From: Vibrio penaeicida
GTDB lineage: Bacteria; Pseudomonadota; Gammaproteobacteria; Enterobacterales; Vibrionaceae
Assembly: GCF_030689305.1 (NCBI RefSeq)
Contig: NZ_JAUYVM010000003.1
Span: 421,148 to 485,147 of the forward strand
Length of the DNA: 64,000 nt
Reading direction: 5' to 3'
Shown here: piece by piece, positions 17,447 to 27,639 of the stretch
Layout of the letters: every line of letters begins with the position of its first letter
How positions within the stretch are numbered: position 1 is the stretch's first letter
Program-made: the position numbers and the translations under genes
The notes under the pieces: generated by a model
Database searches by the model: none
The model's input: only the letters and a program-made list of their open reading frames with translations
Told to the model about the DNA's origin: nothing

Positions 17447-19564
17447 ATGGAAGAAAAACAAGACGTCGATTTGGCGCAATTTGAGCTGCCTATAAGAACG
17501 GATTTTCCGTGGCTAACGACGTTTATCACGGCTGTAGGCATTGTTCTGGCTGGGTTACATATTTGGTTTAATACGTTAGCGACACTGCCGGAACTGTGGG
17601 TTTCAGCTACACACTTTGCAGGGTTTTCCTTAGTGTGCGCTCTGCTTTACCCTGCAAGAAAAAGTTGGAAGAAGAGTCGATTTGCTCTCGCCATTGATAT
17701 GATTATTGCCGCTGCTGCGGTGTCCTGTTTGATTTACATCCCTCTCGCTGAAGACGCTTTGTATGATCGTGGCGTGAAATTCGTTACGTTGGATTGGGTG
17801 TTTTCGCTGATGAGCATTGTCATTGTGCTAGAGGTGATTCGACGCACGATCGGCTGGTTCATTCCAGTGCTTATTATCATCTCACTGACTTACGTGGTTT
17901 GGTGGGGGCAATGGGTTCCCGGTGTATTTCACTTCCCAGGGTTAAGTGCAGAAACCTTACTTTATCGCAGTTTTTACAGTTCAGAGGGCATGTTCGGGAC
18001 GATTTCCAGAATCAGCTGGAGCTATGTATTCATGTTCATTCTCTTTGGCGCATTTCTAGTCCGATCTGGCGCGGGTGATTTCATTATTGATGTTTCCCGT
18101 GCGGTCGCAAACAAAGTGATCGGCGGTCCTGGGTTTGTGGCGGTTATGGGTTCTGGCTTAATGGGATCTGTTTCGGGTTCCAGTGTGGCCAATACGGTTT
18201 CAACGGGTGTTATTACCATCCCGCTTATGCAGCGAGCTGGTTTTCCTTCAAGGTTTGCAGCAGGTGTCGAAGCTGCCGCTTCAACGGGTGGGCAGTTGAT
18301 GCCACCAGTGATGGGAGCCGGCGCTTTTATCATGGCATCTTACACGCAGATTCCTTATGTCGATATCGTGGCAGTGTCCATTGTTCCAGCCATGATCTAC
18401 TTTCTCTCTGTCGCGTTCTTTGTTCGGATCGAGGCAAAAAGAAGTGGTGTGCACCAAGTAGAAGCGAACAGTGTACCAGTGCTTAAAGTGTTGGCTTCGG
18501 GGTGGCATTACCTGATCCCTCTAGTGGTGCTGGTTTACCTACTCGTTTCTGGCTTTACACCAACGTATGCTGCGGGTATCTCTATCATATCGGTCGTTGT
18601 TTCCTCTTGGCTGTCGCCGAATAAAATGGGCGTTAAGGCTATTTTTGAAGCACTGGCTCAAGGGTCGAGAAACATGGCAACCACTGCTGTGCTTTTAACG
18701 GGTATCGGGCTTGTGATCAACGTGATCAGCACAACGGGTGTGGGTAATACGTTCTCGCTAATGATCAATGAATGGGCGAGCGGTTCCCTCATGATCATGT
18801 TAGTACTCATTGCCTTAGCATCATTGATTCTGGGAATGGGTTTACCTGTTACCGCAGCGTATATTGTACTCGGTACTTTGTCGGCTCCTGCTCTTTATAA
18901 CTTGATCGCTCAAGACCAACTGCTAGAAATGCTGACGTTAGGGCAACTACCAGAGCAAGCAAAAGCCATATTTATGCTGGCAGCGCCTGATCAACTTGCA
19001 TTGTTGAATGCACCGATGGCTGTAGAAAAAGCGCAAAGCTTGATTGCATTGGTTCCAGCGGAGTTTTTACCCACCTTACTTGAGCAAGCGATAGGGATAG
19101 AGAAAGTTGGCCTAGCCTTGCTTGCGGCGCACTTAATAATCTTTTGGTTATCGCAAGACAGTAATGTCACGCCGCCAGTCTGCTTAACCGCGTTTGCAGC
19201 AGCAACCATTGCACGAACGCCTCCGATGCGAACAGGCCTCACTGCATGGAAAATTGCAAAAGGGCTGTATATCGTGCCTGTTCTGATGGCCTATACCGCG
19301 TTGGTGAGCTGGGATCTTATTTCGGTGATATCGATTGGTGTGTTTTCTGTATTCGGAGTTTATGCACTTATCGCGGCTCTAGAGGGGTATTTAGAATCTC
19401 CTTTGAGCTGGTGGTTAAGAGTTGTTGTGGCAGTTCTTGGTGTTGTGATGATGTGGCCAGATGTTCCATTAGTAATACGTGTTGCCGCTGTCGCTGTATT
19501 TATCGGCTTGTTTTATTACAGTTACCAAAATGACAAAGTGGCAGGAGAAATTAGGGCTAGCTAA
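17447..19564 (+). CDS. TRAP transporter fused 4TM/12TM permease
   Basis: The membrane part of the TAXI-TRAP system: small (DctQ-like) and large (DctM-like) subunits fused in one 705-residue chain, as usual for TAXI systems. It moves substrate with Na+ across the inner membrane. Conserved DctM-like segments are visible: GSGLMGSVSGSSVANTVSTG, AAASTGGQLMPPVMGAGAF, GMGLPVTAAYI and DSNVTPPVCLTAFAAATIA. About 17 hydrophobic segments are seen. Good ribosome site (CTGAGGAAAATATC) before the ATG. It follows the receptor gene in the same operon. Confidence 0.93.
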   Translation: MEEKQDVDLAQFELPIRTDFPWLTTFITAVGIVLAGLHIWFNTLATLPELWVSATHFAGFSLVCALLYPARKSWKKSRFALAIDMIIAAAAVSCLIYIPLAEDALYDRGVKFVTLDWVFSLMSIVIVLEVIRRTIGWFIPVLIIISLTYVVWWGQWVPGVFHFPGLSAETLLYRSFYSSEGMFGTISRISWSYVFMFILFGAFLVRSGAGDFIIDVSRAVANKVIGGPGFVAVMGSGLMGSVSGSSVANTVSTGVITIPLMQRAGFPSRFAAGVEAAASTGGQLMPPVMGAGAFIMASYTQIPYVDIVAVSIVPAMIYFLSVAFFVRIEAKRSGVHQVEANSVPVLKVLASGWHYLIPLVVLVYLLVSGFTPTYAAGISIISVVVSSWLSPNKMGVKAIFEALAQGSRNMATTAVLLTGIGLVINVISTTGVGNTFSLMINEWASGSLMIMLVLIALASLILGMGLPVTAAYIVLGTLSAPALYNLIAQDQLLEMLTLGQLPEQAKAIFMLAAPDQLALLNAPMAVEKAQSLIALVPAEFLPTLLEQAIGIEKVGLALLAAHLIIFWLSQDSNVTPPVCLTAFAAATIARTPPMRTGLTAWKIAKGLYIVPVLMAYTALVSWDLISVISIGVFSVFGVYALIAALEGYLESPLSWWLRVVVAVLGVVMMWPDVPLVIRVAAVAVFIGLFYYSYQNDKVAGEIRAS

Positions 19565-19618
19565 ATGGGTTTCCTATTTTATTTGGCAGGCAGGGGCGGT
19601 TGACCTTTTGAGATGAAC

Positions 19619-21781
19619 CTAACTGGCTTTCTTCAAGCTTAATGTAAACGTCATCCCTGATTCGAATACGGGGGTGGCGTTTTTTATTGGGCTACTGCTG
19701 TTGTTTTTTGCCCATACCTTTCCTTGCATTTCCTTCATGCTATTTGCGGATATTGCCAAGCCCAATCCAAGCCCTTGTCCTACCTTTTTACTGGTATAAA
19801 AAGGTTCGAATAGGTGCTGCAATGCTTCGTCTGTAGAGCCCGTACCGTTATCTCGAATATGTAGCTCTATGGTGTCCTGTAAAACCGTACTCTCTATCTT
19901 CAGCATTGGCGATGTCGATTGGTTCATTGCATCAACCGCATTTGAAATAAGATTCCCAATAACCAGAGCAAGACGGTGCGGCTCCCCTAATGCATCTGGC
20001 ATAGGGCTAGGCCAATTCACGGTGACTTGAACCGATTTTAGTGTGTCGGCGTGCAATCTAAGAACTTCTTCTGTGATAGCCGAAATGGAAAGCGGAACAA
20101 GCTCTTGTGAGCGGCTGTAGGAGAACGTTTTAAGTTCACTGGTCATCGTCGCCATTCGGTCAATTAAGCTGTCTACTAATTTCATGTTTGCCTTGAGTAA
20201 GTCGGTTTGCTGGCGTTCTATCAGCACACCGCTGCTCGAAAGCAAGGTTCTAATACCCGTTAAAGGTTGATTGAGCTCGTGTGTAATGGCACTCGACATT
20301 CGACCTAATGCCGCCATTTTGCTGTTTTGAACCAGTTCATCTTGCGCCGCTTCGAGCGCTAAGGTTCTAGCTTTCACACGTTCTTCTAATTCTAGATTTG
20401 CCTTTTGAAGGGCATTTTCTGCTTTCTTACGCTTGCTGATATCAATAAGGGTGGCGAGGTAACCAGATTGCGCACCAAACGTCATGTAAGTCAGTGAGAA
20501 TAGAGTGGGGAAGCGAGAGCCATCACTGCGCTGTGCCATCACTTCAACCGCGCTGAGTTCGGTAATGTCTTTATTTCTTTGCGTCTGAAAACCAGCGTGC
20601 TCTGAAGATCTAGCGTTCTTTGAAGTATCAATGCGAGTCGATAAATTCTTAAGCATCGACATTACCGTGGTATTGCCCATCATGGTTTCAAATAACTGCC
20701 ACGCTTCCATATTGGTAGCCAACGGTTCAGACAAACCAAAATAGCGCAGCGCCATGGGGTTGATATAGGCAACGCGACCTTGTTCAGTCAGCATCATCAA
20801 GCCAACATCGGTCTTTGAGATGATGGTGCGCAGCTGCCTTTCGGAATCGGAAATCGCCTGTTGCAGCGCTTCTCTAGAGCGGATTTTTTGTCGTCTTTCA
20901 ATCGTTAACAAGATCACGACCAGTACCAAGAGCATCAAAATCGCCGCTATCAGCATGACGGTGTTGACCGTGTCATCAAGTTCTTTAATTGGGGTCAGAT
21001 AATGAATATTCCACTTGAGGTCATCTAAGCTTACGCTTTGAACCAAATAAGGCTGGTTTTCAATAGAAACGAGGCTCACTTCTGTCCCGTCGGGTAGTGA
21101 AAACGGGGTGAGCGGCGGCATTGTGTCCTTGCCTATTTGGTGGTTTAAACTAGATTGAGAGCTCGTGAGGAAAAATCGTTTTTGGCGATCACTGATCAAC
21201 ACAAACTCATTGTTAGCTAACCAAGATTCAGACAATGTTTGAAGGTTTATTCTAGCGACTGCGATCCCAATCAGTCCTTGAGAACCGTAAATCGGAGCGG
21301 CGCGGTAATAGCGCGCTTGCCCTTGAGAAAGGTAGCTCAGAGTAACAACCTCTCCCCCTAATTGCTGCATTAAAGACGTAATTGCCGCGCCGTCGGAGTC
21401 ACGCCATTTATAAACTGGGCTGCTACTGGCAACGAAATCGCCATTCGAGTTGAGCAAGTACCATCCACGGGTTTGAGACGCTTTATCCAATTGAGCGAGG
21501 TAGGTTTCAACGGCTTCTCTTTGTGAGACATCGCCTTCCAATAGTGATCGGCTGGGTTGGTGCTCTGCAATTAAATAGGGCAAAAAATCGTACCGAGCTA
21601 AGGTACGCCGGATATCGCCAACATAGATGAGTAATCGATCCTGACCACTTAGATGTGTGTTGTCTAACAGCCAGCCTTTCGTGGTGTCTCGGATAAACAG
21701 TAAAGTTAGGCTCATTGCCAGAATGATTAGAAGAATAACAGGCAGTTTTCGAAACGGATAAGACGGTTTTCTATTCTCCAT
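19619..21781 (-). CDS. DctB-like sensor histidine kinase with PAS domain
   Basis: Inner-membrane kinase of a two-component system. A helix at about 13-30 and another near 275-297 bracket a periplasmic Cache-type sensor of about 240 residues. A PAS domain (about 315-450), a coiled coil, the dimerisation/phospho-acceptor domain (His near 502 in THELNQPLTGIRTL, the DctB-type H box) and a HATPase domain (NLISNAVDAM, DNGTGS, GQGLGLGLAI) follow. It is convergent with the TAXI operon and has no response regulator beside it. The sigma-54 regulator at 6660-8000 is the expected partner. Sequence class and neighbours suggest it senses the substrate of the TAXI transporter. Confidence 0.92.
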   Translation of the reverse strand: MENRKPSYPFRKLPVILLIILAMSLTLLFIRDTTKGWLLDNTHLSGQDRLLIYVGDIRRTLARYDFLPYLIAEHQPSRSLLEGDVSQREAVETYLAQLDKASQTRGWYLLNSNGDFVASSSPVYKWRDSDGAAITSLMQQLGGEVVTLSYLSQGQARYYRAAPIYGSQGLIGIAVARINLQTLSESWLANNEFVLISDRQKRFFLTSSQSSLNHQIGKDTMPPLTPFSLPDGTEVSLVSIENQPYLVQSVSLDDLKWNIHYLTPIKELDDTVNTVMLIAAILMLLVLVVILLTIERRQKIRSREALQQAISDSERQLRTIISKTDVGLMMLTEQGRVAYINPMALRYFGLSEPLATNMEAWQLFETMMGNTTVMSMLKNLSTRIDTSKNARSSEHAGFQTQRNKDITELSAVEVMAQRSDGSRFPTLFSLTYMTFGAQSGYLATLIDISKRKKAENALQKANLELEERVKARTLALEAAQDELVQNSKMAALGRMSSAITHELNQPLTGIRTLLSSSGVLIERQQTDLLKANMKLVDSLIDRMATMTSELKTFSYSRSQELVPLSISAITEEVLRLHADTLKSVQVTVNWPSPMPDALGEPHRLALVIGNLISNAVDAMNQSTSPMLKIESTVLQDTIELHIRDNGTGSTDEALQHLFEPFYTSKKVGQGLGLGLAISANSMKEMQGKVWAKNNSSSPIKNATPVFESGMTFTLSLKKAS

Positions 21782-21859
21782 TACTTTTTGTTCTCGGTCA
21801 CTTTATGCTCTCAACCATTTTATCTTGTTAGCCACATTATTTACCTAAAAAGTCATCGC

Positions 21860-21883
21860 ACTAAGGCGCATTTTGCCCTTAGT
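21860..21883. promoter_or_regulatory. Candidate operator between kinase and lhgO
   Basis: Perfect 7-bp arms ACTAAGG and CCTTAGT spaced by 10 bases (CGCATTTTGC) in the shared upstream region of the divergent kinase and lhgO genes. The regulator is unknown. Confidence 0.4.
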
Positions 21884-21987
21884 CACTAATTGACACTGAG
21901 TTTAGCAAAAGAACTGTCTATGGCGGTCCGTATGTAACAAAATTGTGAGTTATAGCTTTGAGTATCAAGTCTTGGAAGGGGTTTTCT

Positions 21988-23190
21988 GTGCAATATGATT
22001 ACGTTGTATTAGGTGGGGGAATTGTGGGGGTGTCAACAGCTTGGCAGCTTCAGCAAAATGAACCTAACGCGAGAATTTTGCTTGTCGAAAAGGAAAAGCA
22101 ACTCGCCATGCACCAGACTGGACATAATAGCGGTGTTATTCATGCTGGGGTGTATTACGCGCCGGGCAGTTTAAAGGCTCAGTTTTGTCGCGAGGGTGTG
22201 GATGCAACCAAGGCTTTTTGCCTGAAACATGACATTCCTGTCGAAAACTGCGGCAAACTATTAGTAGCGACAAACTCGGTTGAAGTTAAACGAATGGAAG
22301 CGTTGTTCGAGCGATGCCAAGACAACGGTATTGATGTCGAAATGTTATCTCAAGAGCAGCTAAAAGAACGCGAGCCGAACATTACTGGGTTAGGGGCAAT
22401 CTATGTGTCGACCACCAGTATCGTCAACTACACCAAAGTTTGCATGGCGATGGCGGCTGAGTTTACCGAAATGGGTGGAGAGATCCGATTTAATGCCAAC
22501 GTTACGCGATTAATTGAGAATACTGAAAGCGTCGAGGTTTGGATGGATGGCGGCGCAGTAGAAACTCAATTTCTCGTCGCGTGCTGCGGCTTAATGGCGG
22601 ATCGCGTCGCGAAGCAAATGGGTTTACCTACCGACTTCCAGATTGTACCGTTTCGCGGTGAGTATTATCGATTAGCAGAAAAACATAACGACGTTGTTAA
22701 CCACCTAATCTACCCCATCCCTGACCCGGATCTTCCATTTCTCGGTGTACATTTGACTCGGATGATTGATGGCTCTGTCACAGTAGGACCTAATGCGGTG
22801 CAAGGTTGGAAACGGGAAGGGTATGGCGCGCTCAATTTTAGCTTGAAAGACACCGCTGAAATGGTGCGTTTTGAAGGGTTTTGGAAAGTATTGGCAAAGC
22901 ACTTGAAGACAGGGTTAGAAGAAACCAAAAACTCGTGGTGGAAGCCGGGGTACTTGAAGCTAGTTAACAAATACTGCCCTGTAATCGAGCTTAATGATTT
23001 AGAACCTTATCCGGCTGGCATCCGTGCTCAAGCGGTAATGAAAGATGGGAAATTAGTTCATGACTTTTTGTTTGTGGAATCCAAACGCAGTCTTCATGTC
23101 TGCAATGCTCCTTCTCCCGCAGCCACATCTGCTATCCCTATAGGGAACTACATTTGTGAAAAAGTGGCGGAACTGAAATCCGAGAAATAA
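21988..23190 (+). CDS. lhgO: L-2-hydroxyglutarate oxidase/dehydrogenase
   Basis: FAD enzyme that oxidises L-2-hydroxyglutarate to 2-oxoglutarate, usually at the membrane with electrons passed to quinone. The N-terminal dinucleotide-binding loop GGGIVGVSTAWQL, the LhgO signature HQTGHNSGVIHAGVYY and the late GIRAQAV segment identify it; length (400) is normal. GTG at 21988 is preferred because GGAAGGGG precedes it by about 6 bases; the in-frame TTG at 21958 has no such site. It is divergent from the DctB-like kinase and close to the TAXI transporter, which suggests a link with uptake of a C5 acid. A strong terminator follows. Confidence 0.92.
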   Translation: MQYDYVVLGGGIVGVSTAWQLQQNEPNARILLVEKEKQLAMHQTGHNSGVIHAGVYYAPGSLKAQFCREGVDATKAFCLKHDIPVENCGKLLVATNSVEVKRMEALFERCQDNGIDVEMLSQEQLKEREPNITGLGAIYVSTTSIVNYTKVCMAMAAEFTEMGGEIRFNANVTRLIENTESVEVWMDGGAVETQFLVACCGLMADRVAKQMGLPTDFQIVPFRGEYYRLAEKHNDVVNHLIYPIPDPDLPFLGVHLTRMIDGSVTVGPNAVQGWKREGYGALNFSLKDTAEMVRFEGFWKVLAKHLKTGLEETKNSWWKPGYLKLVNKYCPVIELNDLEPYPAGIRAQAVMKDGKLVHDFLFVESKRSLHVCNAPSPAATSAIPIGNYICEKVAELKSEK

Positions 23191-23241
23191 GAGTCAAGAA
23201 GCTAAATAACTAGTTAGCTAGGAAGCTAAGAAATTAGGGAC

Positions 23242-23275
23242 AAAAAAATGCCTGACTGTTGAGTCAGGCATTTTT
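23242..23275. terminator. Bidirectional terminator between lhgO and a chemoreceptor gene
   Basis: Arms AAAAATGCCTGACT and AGTCAGGCATTTTT around 4 bases, with A and T runs on the two sides, placed between convergent genes. Confidence 0.9.
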
Positions 23276-23291
23276 ATTTATCAGCGGTGTG

Positions 23292-25163
23292 TTAGACGAT
23301 GAATTTGCTCATAACCTCGTCTTGGTCGCGAACGTGTTGAGTTTGCAACGCCATCGCCTCGTTTGCGCCTTCAGCAGCAACCGCTACTTGCGAAGACAAA
23401 TCACGAATGTTGATGGTGTTATTATTGATTTCCTCAGCAACTAAACTTTGCTCTTCTGCCGCAGACGCGATCTGAATGTTCATATCACTGATACGTTGAA
23501 TGGCACTTCGAATGCGATCAAGCGATTCGTTCGCCTCTTGCGCCTTGGTTACTGTGTCATCAGCCGTTTCTTTACTCTGTCCCATTGCACTTGCTACGGC
23601 TGTCGCACCCGATTGAAGTTGTTCAATCATGTTACGAATTTCAGTCGTTGATTCTTGAGTACGTTGAGCTAGTGTTCGAACTTCGTCTGCAACAACGGCA
23701 AAACCACGACCTGATTCACCAGCACGCGCCGCTTCAATTGCAGCGTTAAGTGCCAGCAAATTGGTTTGGTCAGCAATGTCGTTTATCACTTCCAAAATGG
23801 TCTCGATGTTTGCAGTGGCAGATTCAAGTTGTTTAACTTGTTCAACCGCTTCATCGATTCGGGATGACAAATTACTGATGGCTTGCGTGGTGTATCCGAC
23901 CACTTTCGTCCCATCTTCTGTCGCGCCGTCTGCATCTTTCGCAGCCGAAGCCGCACCTTGCGCGTTATTTGCCACGTCGGAAGACGTTGTCGCCATTTCG
24001 TTCATTGCAGTGGCGAGCTGTTCTAGCTCTTGCATCTGAGTCGCCATCGCTGAGGCTGATTCTTGTGCGCCCACTGCGGTGGTTTCGGTAACGTTTCGTA
24101 TTTCGACGCTCAACGCTTTCGTACGTTGGATTCGTTGCTGAAGCGTTTCTGCGAATGTATTAAACCCAGAAGCCAATGCCGCAAATTCTGAATCGGTGTT
24201 GGTATCGAGGCGTTTGGTAAGATCACCCTGACCAGACGCCATATCTTGAATGGCGTCGTTTAAAGAATCGAGTGGGCGCATCAGCACTTTAATCAAGAAC
24301 AACAGAGCAAAAATACTTATGACAAGAGCAATAATGGTATAAACGATAGAACGATTTTTCAGTTCACTTACCGCCGCGTACGCAATGCTTTCGTCTACCA
24401 TCACGCCAACATACCAATCTTCGCCTGGGATTTTTGAAAAGTCTGTTGCGTAAAGCTGTCCATTCAATTCTATTTCTTGAGTTTGTTCCTGAATGGAGAC
24501 ATTCGGTAAGAAGGTGTTCATCTGCTTACCGTTTTTATCTACGTCTGGGTGCGCGATAATCGTACCGTCGCCTGACACGATAAATAAGAATCCGGCATTA
24601 AAAAGCTCAACCTTATTGACGACATCGGCAAGACCCGCAAGGCTCACGTCATAGAATATCGCGCCGGCAAATCGCCCATTTTCTTTCACTGGTACGGCAA
24701 TGGAAACTAGGATTTCTCCGGTTGCAGAATCGGCATAGGGAGCCGTGATGATCAGTTTTCCGGAATTTTTCGCGTCAATATACCAAGGTCGACGTCTTGG
24801 ATCCCACTCAGAACCAGGGTTCCAGCCTGGGTCATTATTCACGTTTGAACCGTCAGCCTCATAGCCTAAACCAGCAAGAAGAAAGTTTTGTTTAATACTT
24901 GATTGGCTGATAACACTTTGTACGTAGTCCCGATTTTGTAAATCAGTTTGTAGCATGTCGGTTGCATACTGCGACAGTTCTTTTTTGCCCTTAATGTCTG
25001 CTGCAACCGTATTTCTCACCCCGTCTACGATCTCACTAACACTTTGAGTTACCTGGTGTTCAAGCTCAGACTTCATGGAGAAGTATTGTTGAATCGTCAG
25101 CAAGCTTAAAATGATTAACAGCAATATCGACGAAGCAGCGACGACTTTATGGCTAAATTTCAT
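23292..25163 (-). CDS. Methyl-accepting chemotaxis protein with Cache sensor
   Basis: Complete chemoreceptor. The first membrane helix (about 7-25) is followed by a double-Cache periplasmic domain (about 35-270, with [15 protein letters not shown] and the [20 protein letters not shown] strands typical of small-molecule Cache sensors). Then come a second helix (about 273-293), HAMP, and the signalling hairpin [19 protein letters not shown] plus [18 protein letters not shown] at 25163 follows GAGGGAAAACT; the longer frame from a TTG at 25190 lacks a ribosome site. Cache chemoreceptors of this kind often sense amino acids or organic acids, but the ligand is not readable here. Confidence 0.92.
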   Translation of the reverse strand: MKFSHKVVAASSILLLIILSLLTIQQYFSMKSELEHQVTQSVSEIVDGVRNTVAADIKGKKELSQYATDMLQTDLQNRDYVQSVISQSSIKQNFLLAGLGYEADGSNVNNDPGWNPGSEWDPRRRPWYIDAKNSGKLIITAPYADSATGEILVSIAVPVKENGRFAGAIFYDVSLAGLADVVNKVELFNAGFLFIVSGDGTIIAHPDVDKNGKQMNTFLPNVSIQEQTQEIELNGQLYATDFSKIPGEDWYVGVMVDESIAYAAVSELKNRSIVYTIIALVISIFALLFLIKVLMRPLDSLNDAIQDMASGQGDLTKRLDTNTDSEFAALASGFNTFAETLQQRIQRTKALSVEIRNVTETTAVGAQESASAMATQMQELEQLATAMNEMATTSSDVANNAQGAASAAKDADGATEDGTKVVGYTTQAISNLSSRIDEAVEQVKQLESATANIETILEVINDIADQTNLLALNAAIEAARAGESGRGFAVVADEVRTLAQRTQESTTEIRNMIEQLQSGATAVASAMGQSKETADDTVTKAQEANESLDRIRSAIQRISDMNIQIASAAEEQSLVAEEINNNTINIRDLSSQVAVAAEGANEAMALQTQHVRDQDEVMSKFIV

Positions 25164-25190
25164 AGTTTTCCCTCTACAACACCTAAACAA

Positions 25191-25682
25191 ACAAAGATTA
25201 TTCCCTTGAGTTTAGCTAAAGTGTTTTTATTTTCCGTACTCCCCAGAGATAGCGGAAAGAATATTATTATTAGTGAAGGCGACTGAATTACATTTATATC
25301 AGCAGCAATTAGAGTATGACGTAAAAATGTAAAGATTTCTTACATAAAATTGACTTTATTTTGTGATTTTAAGTCGATTAATTGATTAATTCGCGAGTCG
25401 AAAATTCATTATTTCCTTTTCAGCTCTCTGAGTTAAGCCTGGAGTTCACTGAATCTCTTGATTTTTGGGGACTTTTGAAATTTTTCATGTCAAGTGTATT
25501 CGGAGTTTTGTATCGTATGATTTCAATTTACTGTGAAATTAAATGCTATGAGATCATGAAAAAATATGAGTGTTAATAAGTTCTAAGTAGAGCATTATTG
25601 ATGAAATAATGCTCTGTAGGTTAGCGGTATTCATTAAAGGTCGGCGGGTTACAAATAATACTTATTTGGGCTATGCAAGCGC
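25191..25682. other. Intergenic region with a hairpin
   Basis: Holds the chemoreceptor promoter (minus strand) and, at 25589-25615, a perfect 11-bp hairpin (AGAGCATTATT / AATAATGCTCT) just past the permease gene stop. The hairpin lacks a T tract. The 64-codon frame at 25382-25576 is not convincing. Confidence 0.5.
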
Positions 25683-26951
25683 TTAACTAAATACTGGCGG
25701 CTCTTTGCGTTTTCTTGCATTTGGTATTTGTAGCAAAGTAAAAATTATAATGGCGTAAAGCATTGCCCACCCTAAGCAAGCAAATACCAACACACATAAC
25801 ACCAAAGATAGCCACGCCAAACCTTTCGACACACCAGAGAGCAACTTCACGGCCGATAGCATTGCAAGAAGATAGATTAGGACAAATATGCCATTAGCCA
25901 GTTTAACAAACATCTCTAAATCCAGACCAACAACTCGACCAAAAAGCAGCGATAGAAGCAAGGTAACACTGATAACGTACGTTGCATTTGCAGGTACACC
26001 TCTGGCAGAAACTTTGGCTAGTTTTCCTTCTGGCTTGTACTGGCGAGCTTGACTCCAAAGCATGCGCGATAGGCTTTGAAGGTAAAGGTTAACGCTGGCA
26101 AAACAAGCTAGAAACGCCACGATGCTAATAACAATACGGCTGCTTTCACCAAACAAGTGGGCTGTAATCCACGGTATTGCACCTGTTTCCATTTCTACTG
26201 TGCCATAGGCTTGGAATTTCAACACAACAACGGAACACGCCCAATAGGTTAGCCCTGCGACAAAGCATCCTAAAATGATGGCGATAGGAAAATCTCTCTC
26301 AGGGTTCTTAAACTCTTCTCCCATGTGTGCAAAAGCTTCAATACCCACAAAACACCAAAACATAACAGCGAGTGCAGAGCCAACAGAAACCCATTCAACG
26401 GAAGAGAAAGAAGGCATGGTGAGGTCGGAAGGTTGAACCTCACCTTGCCAAAAAAACAGGATGATCAAAGTGAACAGGCAAAGCGCAATAAGTGTTTGAA
26501 GCTGAGAAGAAGATTTGCTGCCCAATAGGTTTACACCTAACAAGAGTGCGACGGTGAAGCACTCTGCGACAAATTGAGAATCTCCTACCTCTGGCAGCCA
26601 AGGTTTTGCAAAACTGGCAGCGAGAGCGACGGCTGCGGGAACACCAACCGGGATGACCGACAAAAATAACCAAGCGACACTTCGCTCTAGTTTGGCGTTG
26701 AAAGCCAGCTTAACAAAGTGCGCGGTTCCGCCAGCATTTGGGTAACGGCGACCCAGCATGGCAAACGTTAAGGCGATAGGGCAGATAGCCGCAAATAATA
26801 TAACCCAAGACCAAAGAGATGACTTTTCAGCAATGCCTGCCGTAATGGCTGGGATCATAAACAGACCAGTGCCAAGCAATGTGGTGGAGAGCTGTCCTAT
26901 ACCCGAGATAAGGGTGATTTCTTTTTTGAGTTCTTGCACTGTTTCGTCCAT
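25683..26951 (-). CDS. yjeH: YjeH-like L-methionine/branched-chain amino acid exporter
   Basis: APC-family membrane transporter with about 12 helices. The N terminus (GIGQLSTTLLGTGLF, PNAGGTAHFVKLAF, WLFLSVIPVGVPAA) follows E. coli YjeH closely as I remember it; YjeH exports methionine and branched-chain amino acids. The gene is divergent from an Lrp/AsnC-type regulator 183 bases away, and Lrp-type control of amino acid exporters is common, so the regulator probably senses the exported amino acid. No clear Shine-Dalgarno is seen before the ATG. Confidence 0.82.
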   Translation of the reverse strand: MDETVQELKKEITLISGIGQLSTTLLGTGLFMIPAITAGIAEKSSLWSWVILFAAICPIALTFAMLGRRYPNAGGTAHFVKLAFNAKLERSVAWLFLSVIPVGVPAAVALAASFAKPWLPEVGDSQFVAECFTVALLLGVNLLGSKSSSQLQTLIALCLFTLIILFFWQGEVQPSDLTMPSFSSVEWVSVGSALAVMFWCFVGIEAFAHMGEEFKNPERDFPIAIILGCFVAGLTYWACSVVVLKFQAYGTVEMETGAIPWITAHLFGESSRIVISIVAFLACFASVNLYLQSLSRMLWSQARQYKPEGKLAKVSARGVPANATYVISVTLLLSLLFGRVVGLDLEMFVKLANGIFVLIYLLAMLSAVKLLSGVSKGLAWLSLVLCVLVFACLGWAMLYAIIIFTLLQIPNARKRKEPPVFS

Positions 26952-27133
26952 GAAAATGAATTGGTATAGAGTGTCTAAACTTGACTTAATTCCAGACTAT
27001 ATTCTTTAAGCTCAATATACATCTGGCAAAATGACGAAACACTCCGTTAAAATGACACTTTTAACAGACACTTTGTATTGGTAGCTCAATTCCTAACCGT
27101 TTAAAGCAGTCAAATAATAATAAAGGGAAGCAA

Positions 27134-27571
27134 TTGGATAAATTTGATAAGGAAATCCTGTCGATTTTGGCACAGGACGGTAGGCGTTCAGTCAGTGATA
27201 TTGCGCGCGAGGTGAACCTGTCTCGTAGTGCTGTTACGTCCAGAATGAAGAAGTTGGAAGACGATGGTGTCATCTTAGGATACCAAGTAAAAATCGCCCC
27301 GCCGGATGCGTCGCTGAACGCGTATATTGCACTTTACTTCGATACATCAAGAGCAGAGCACAGTTGCGATACGTATGGCGCGAAAGTGGCGGACATTCCG
27401 GAAGTTAAATGGGCACACGCCATCAGTGGTGAAACCGATATGATGGTTTTCATTGAAGCGCCAAGCATGAAACGTTTGAATGAAATTCGTGATGAACTTC
27501 AGGCATTACCTCACTTGAAGCATCTCATTACACATACCGTATTAACGGAATTTTTCAATCGCCGTTTTTAA
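27134..27571 (+). CDS. Lrp/AsnC family transcriptional regulator
   Basis: A 145-residue feast/famine regulator. N-terminal helix-turn-helix (about 1-60: LDKFDKEILSILAQDGRRS, then IAREVNLSRSAVTSRMKKLE) and a C-terminal RAM ligand-binding domain (VKWAHAISGETDMMVFIEAP). The start is TTG with AAAGGGA just before it; no ATG is available near the conserved N terminus. Divergent from the yjeH-like exporter gene, its most likely target. Confidence 0.92.
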   Translation: MDKFDKEILSILAQDGRRSVSDIAREVNLSRSAVTSRMKKLEDDGVILGYQVKIAPPDASLNAYIALYFDTSRAEHSCDTYGAKVADIPEVKWAHAISGETDMMVFIEAPSMKRLNEIRDELQALPHLKHLITHTVLTEFFNRRF

Positions 27572-27639
27572 TACGATGTGTATTTCCCACAATGGAATAA
27601 CCCAACCTAGAAGCACCCAAATTTAACGGCTTGAAATAG

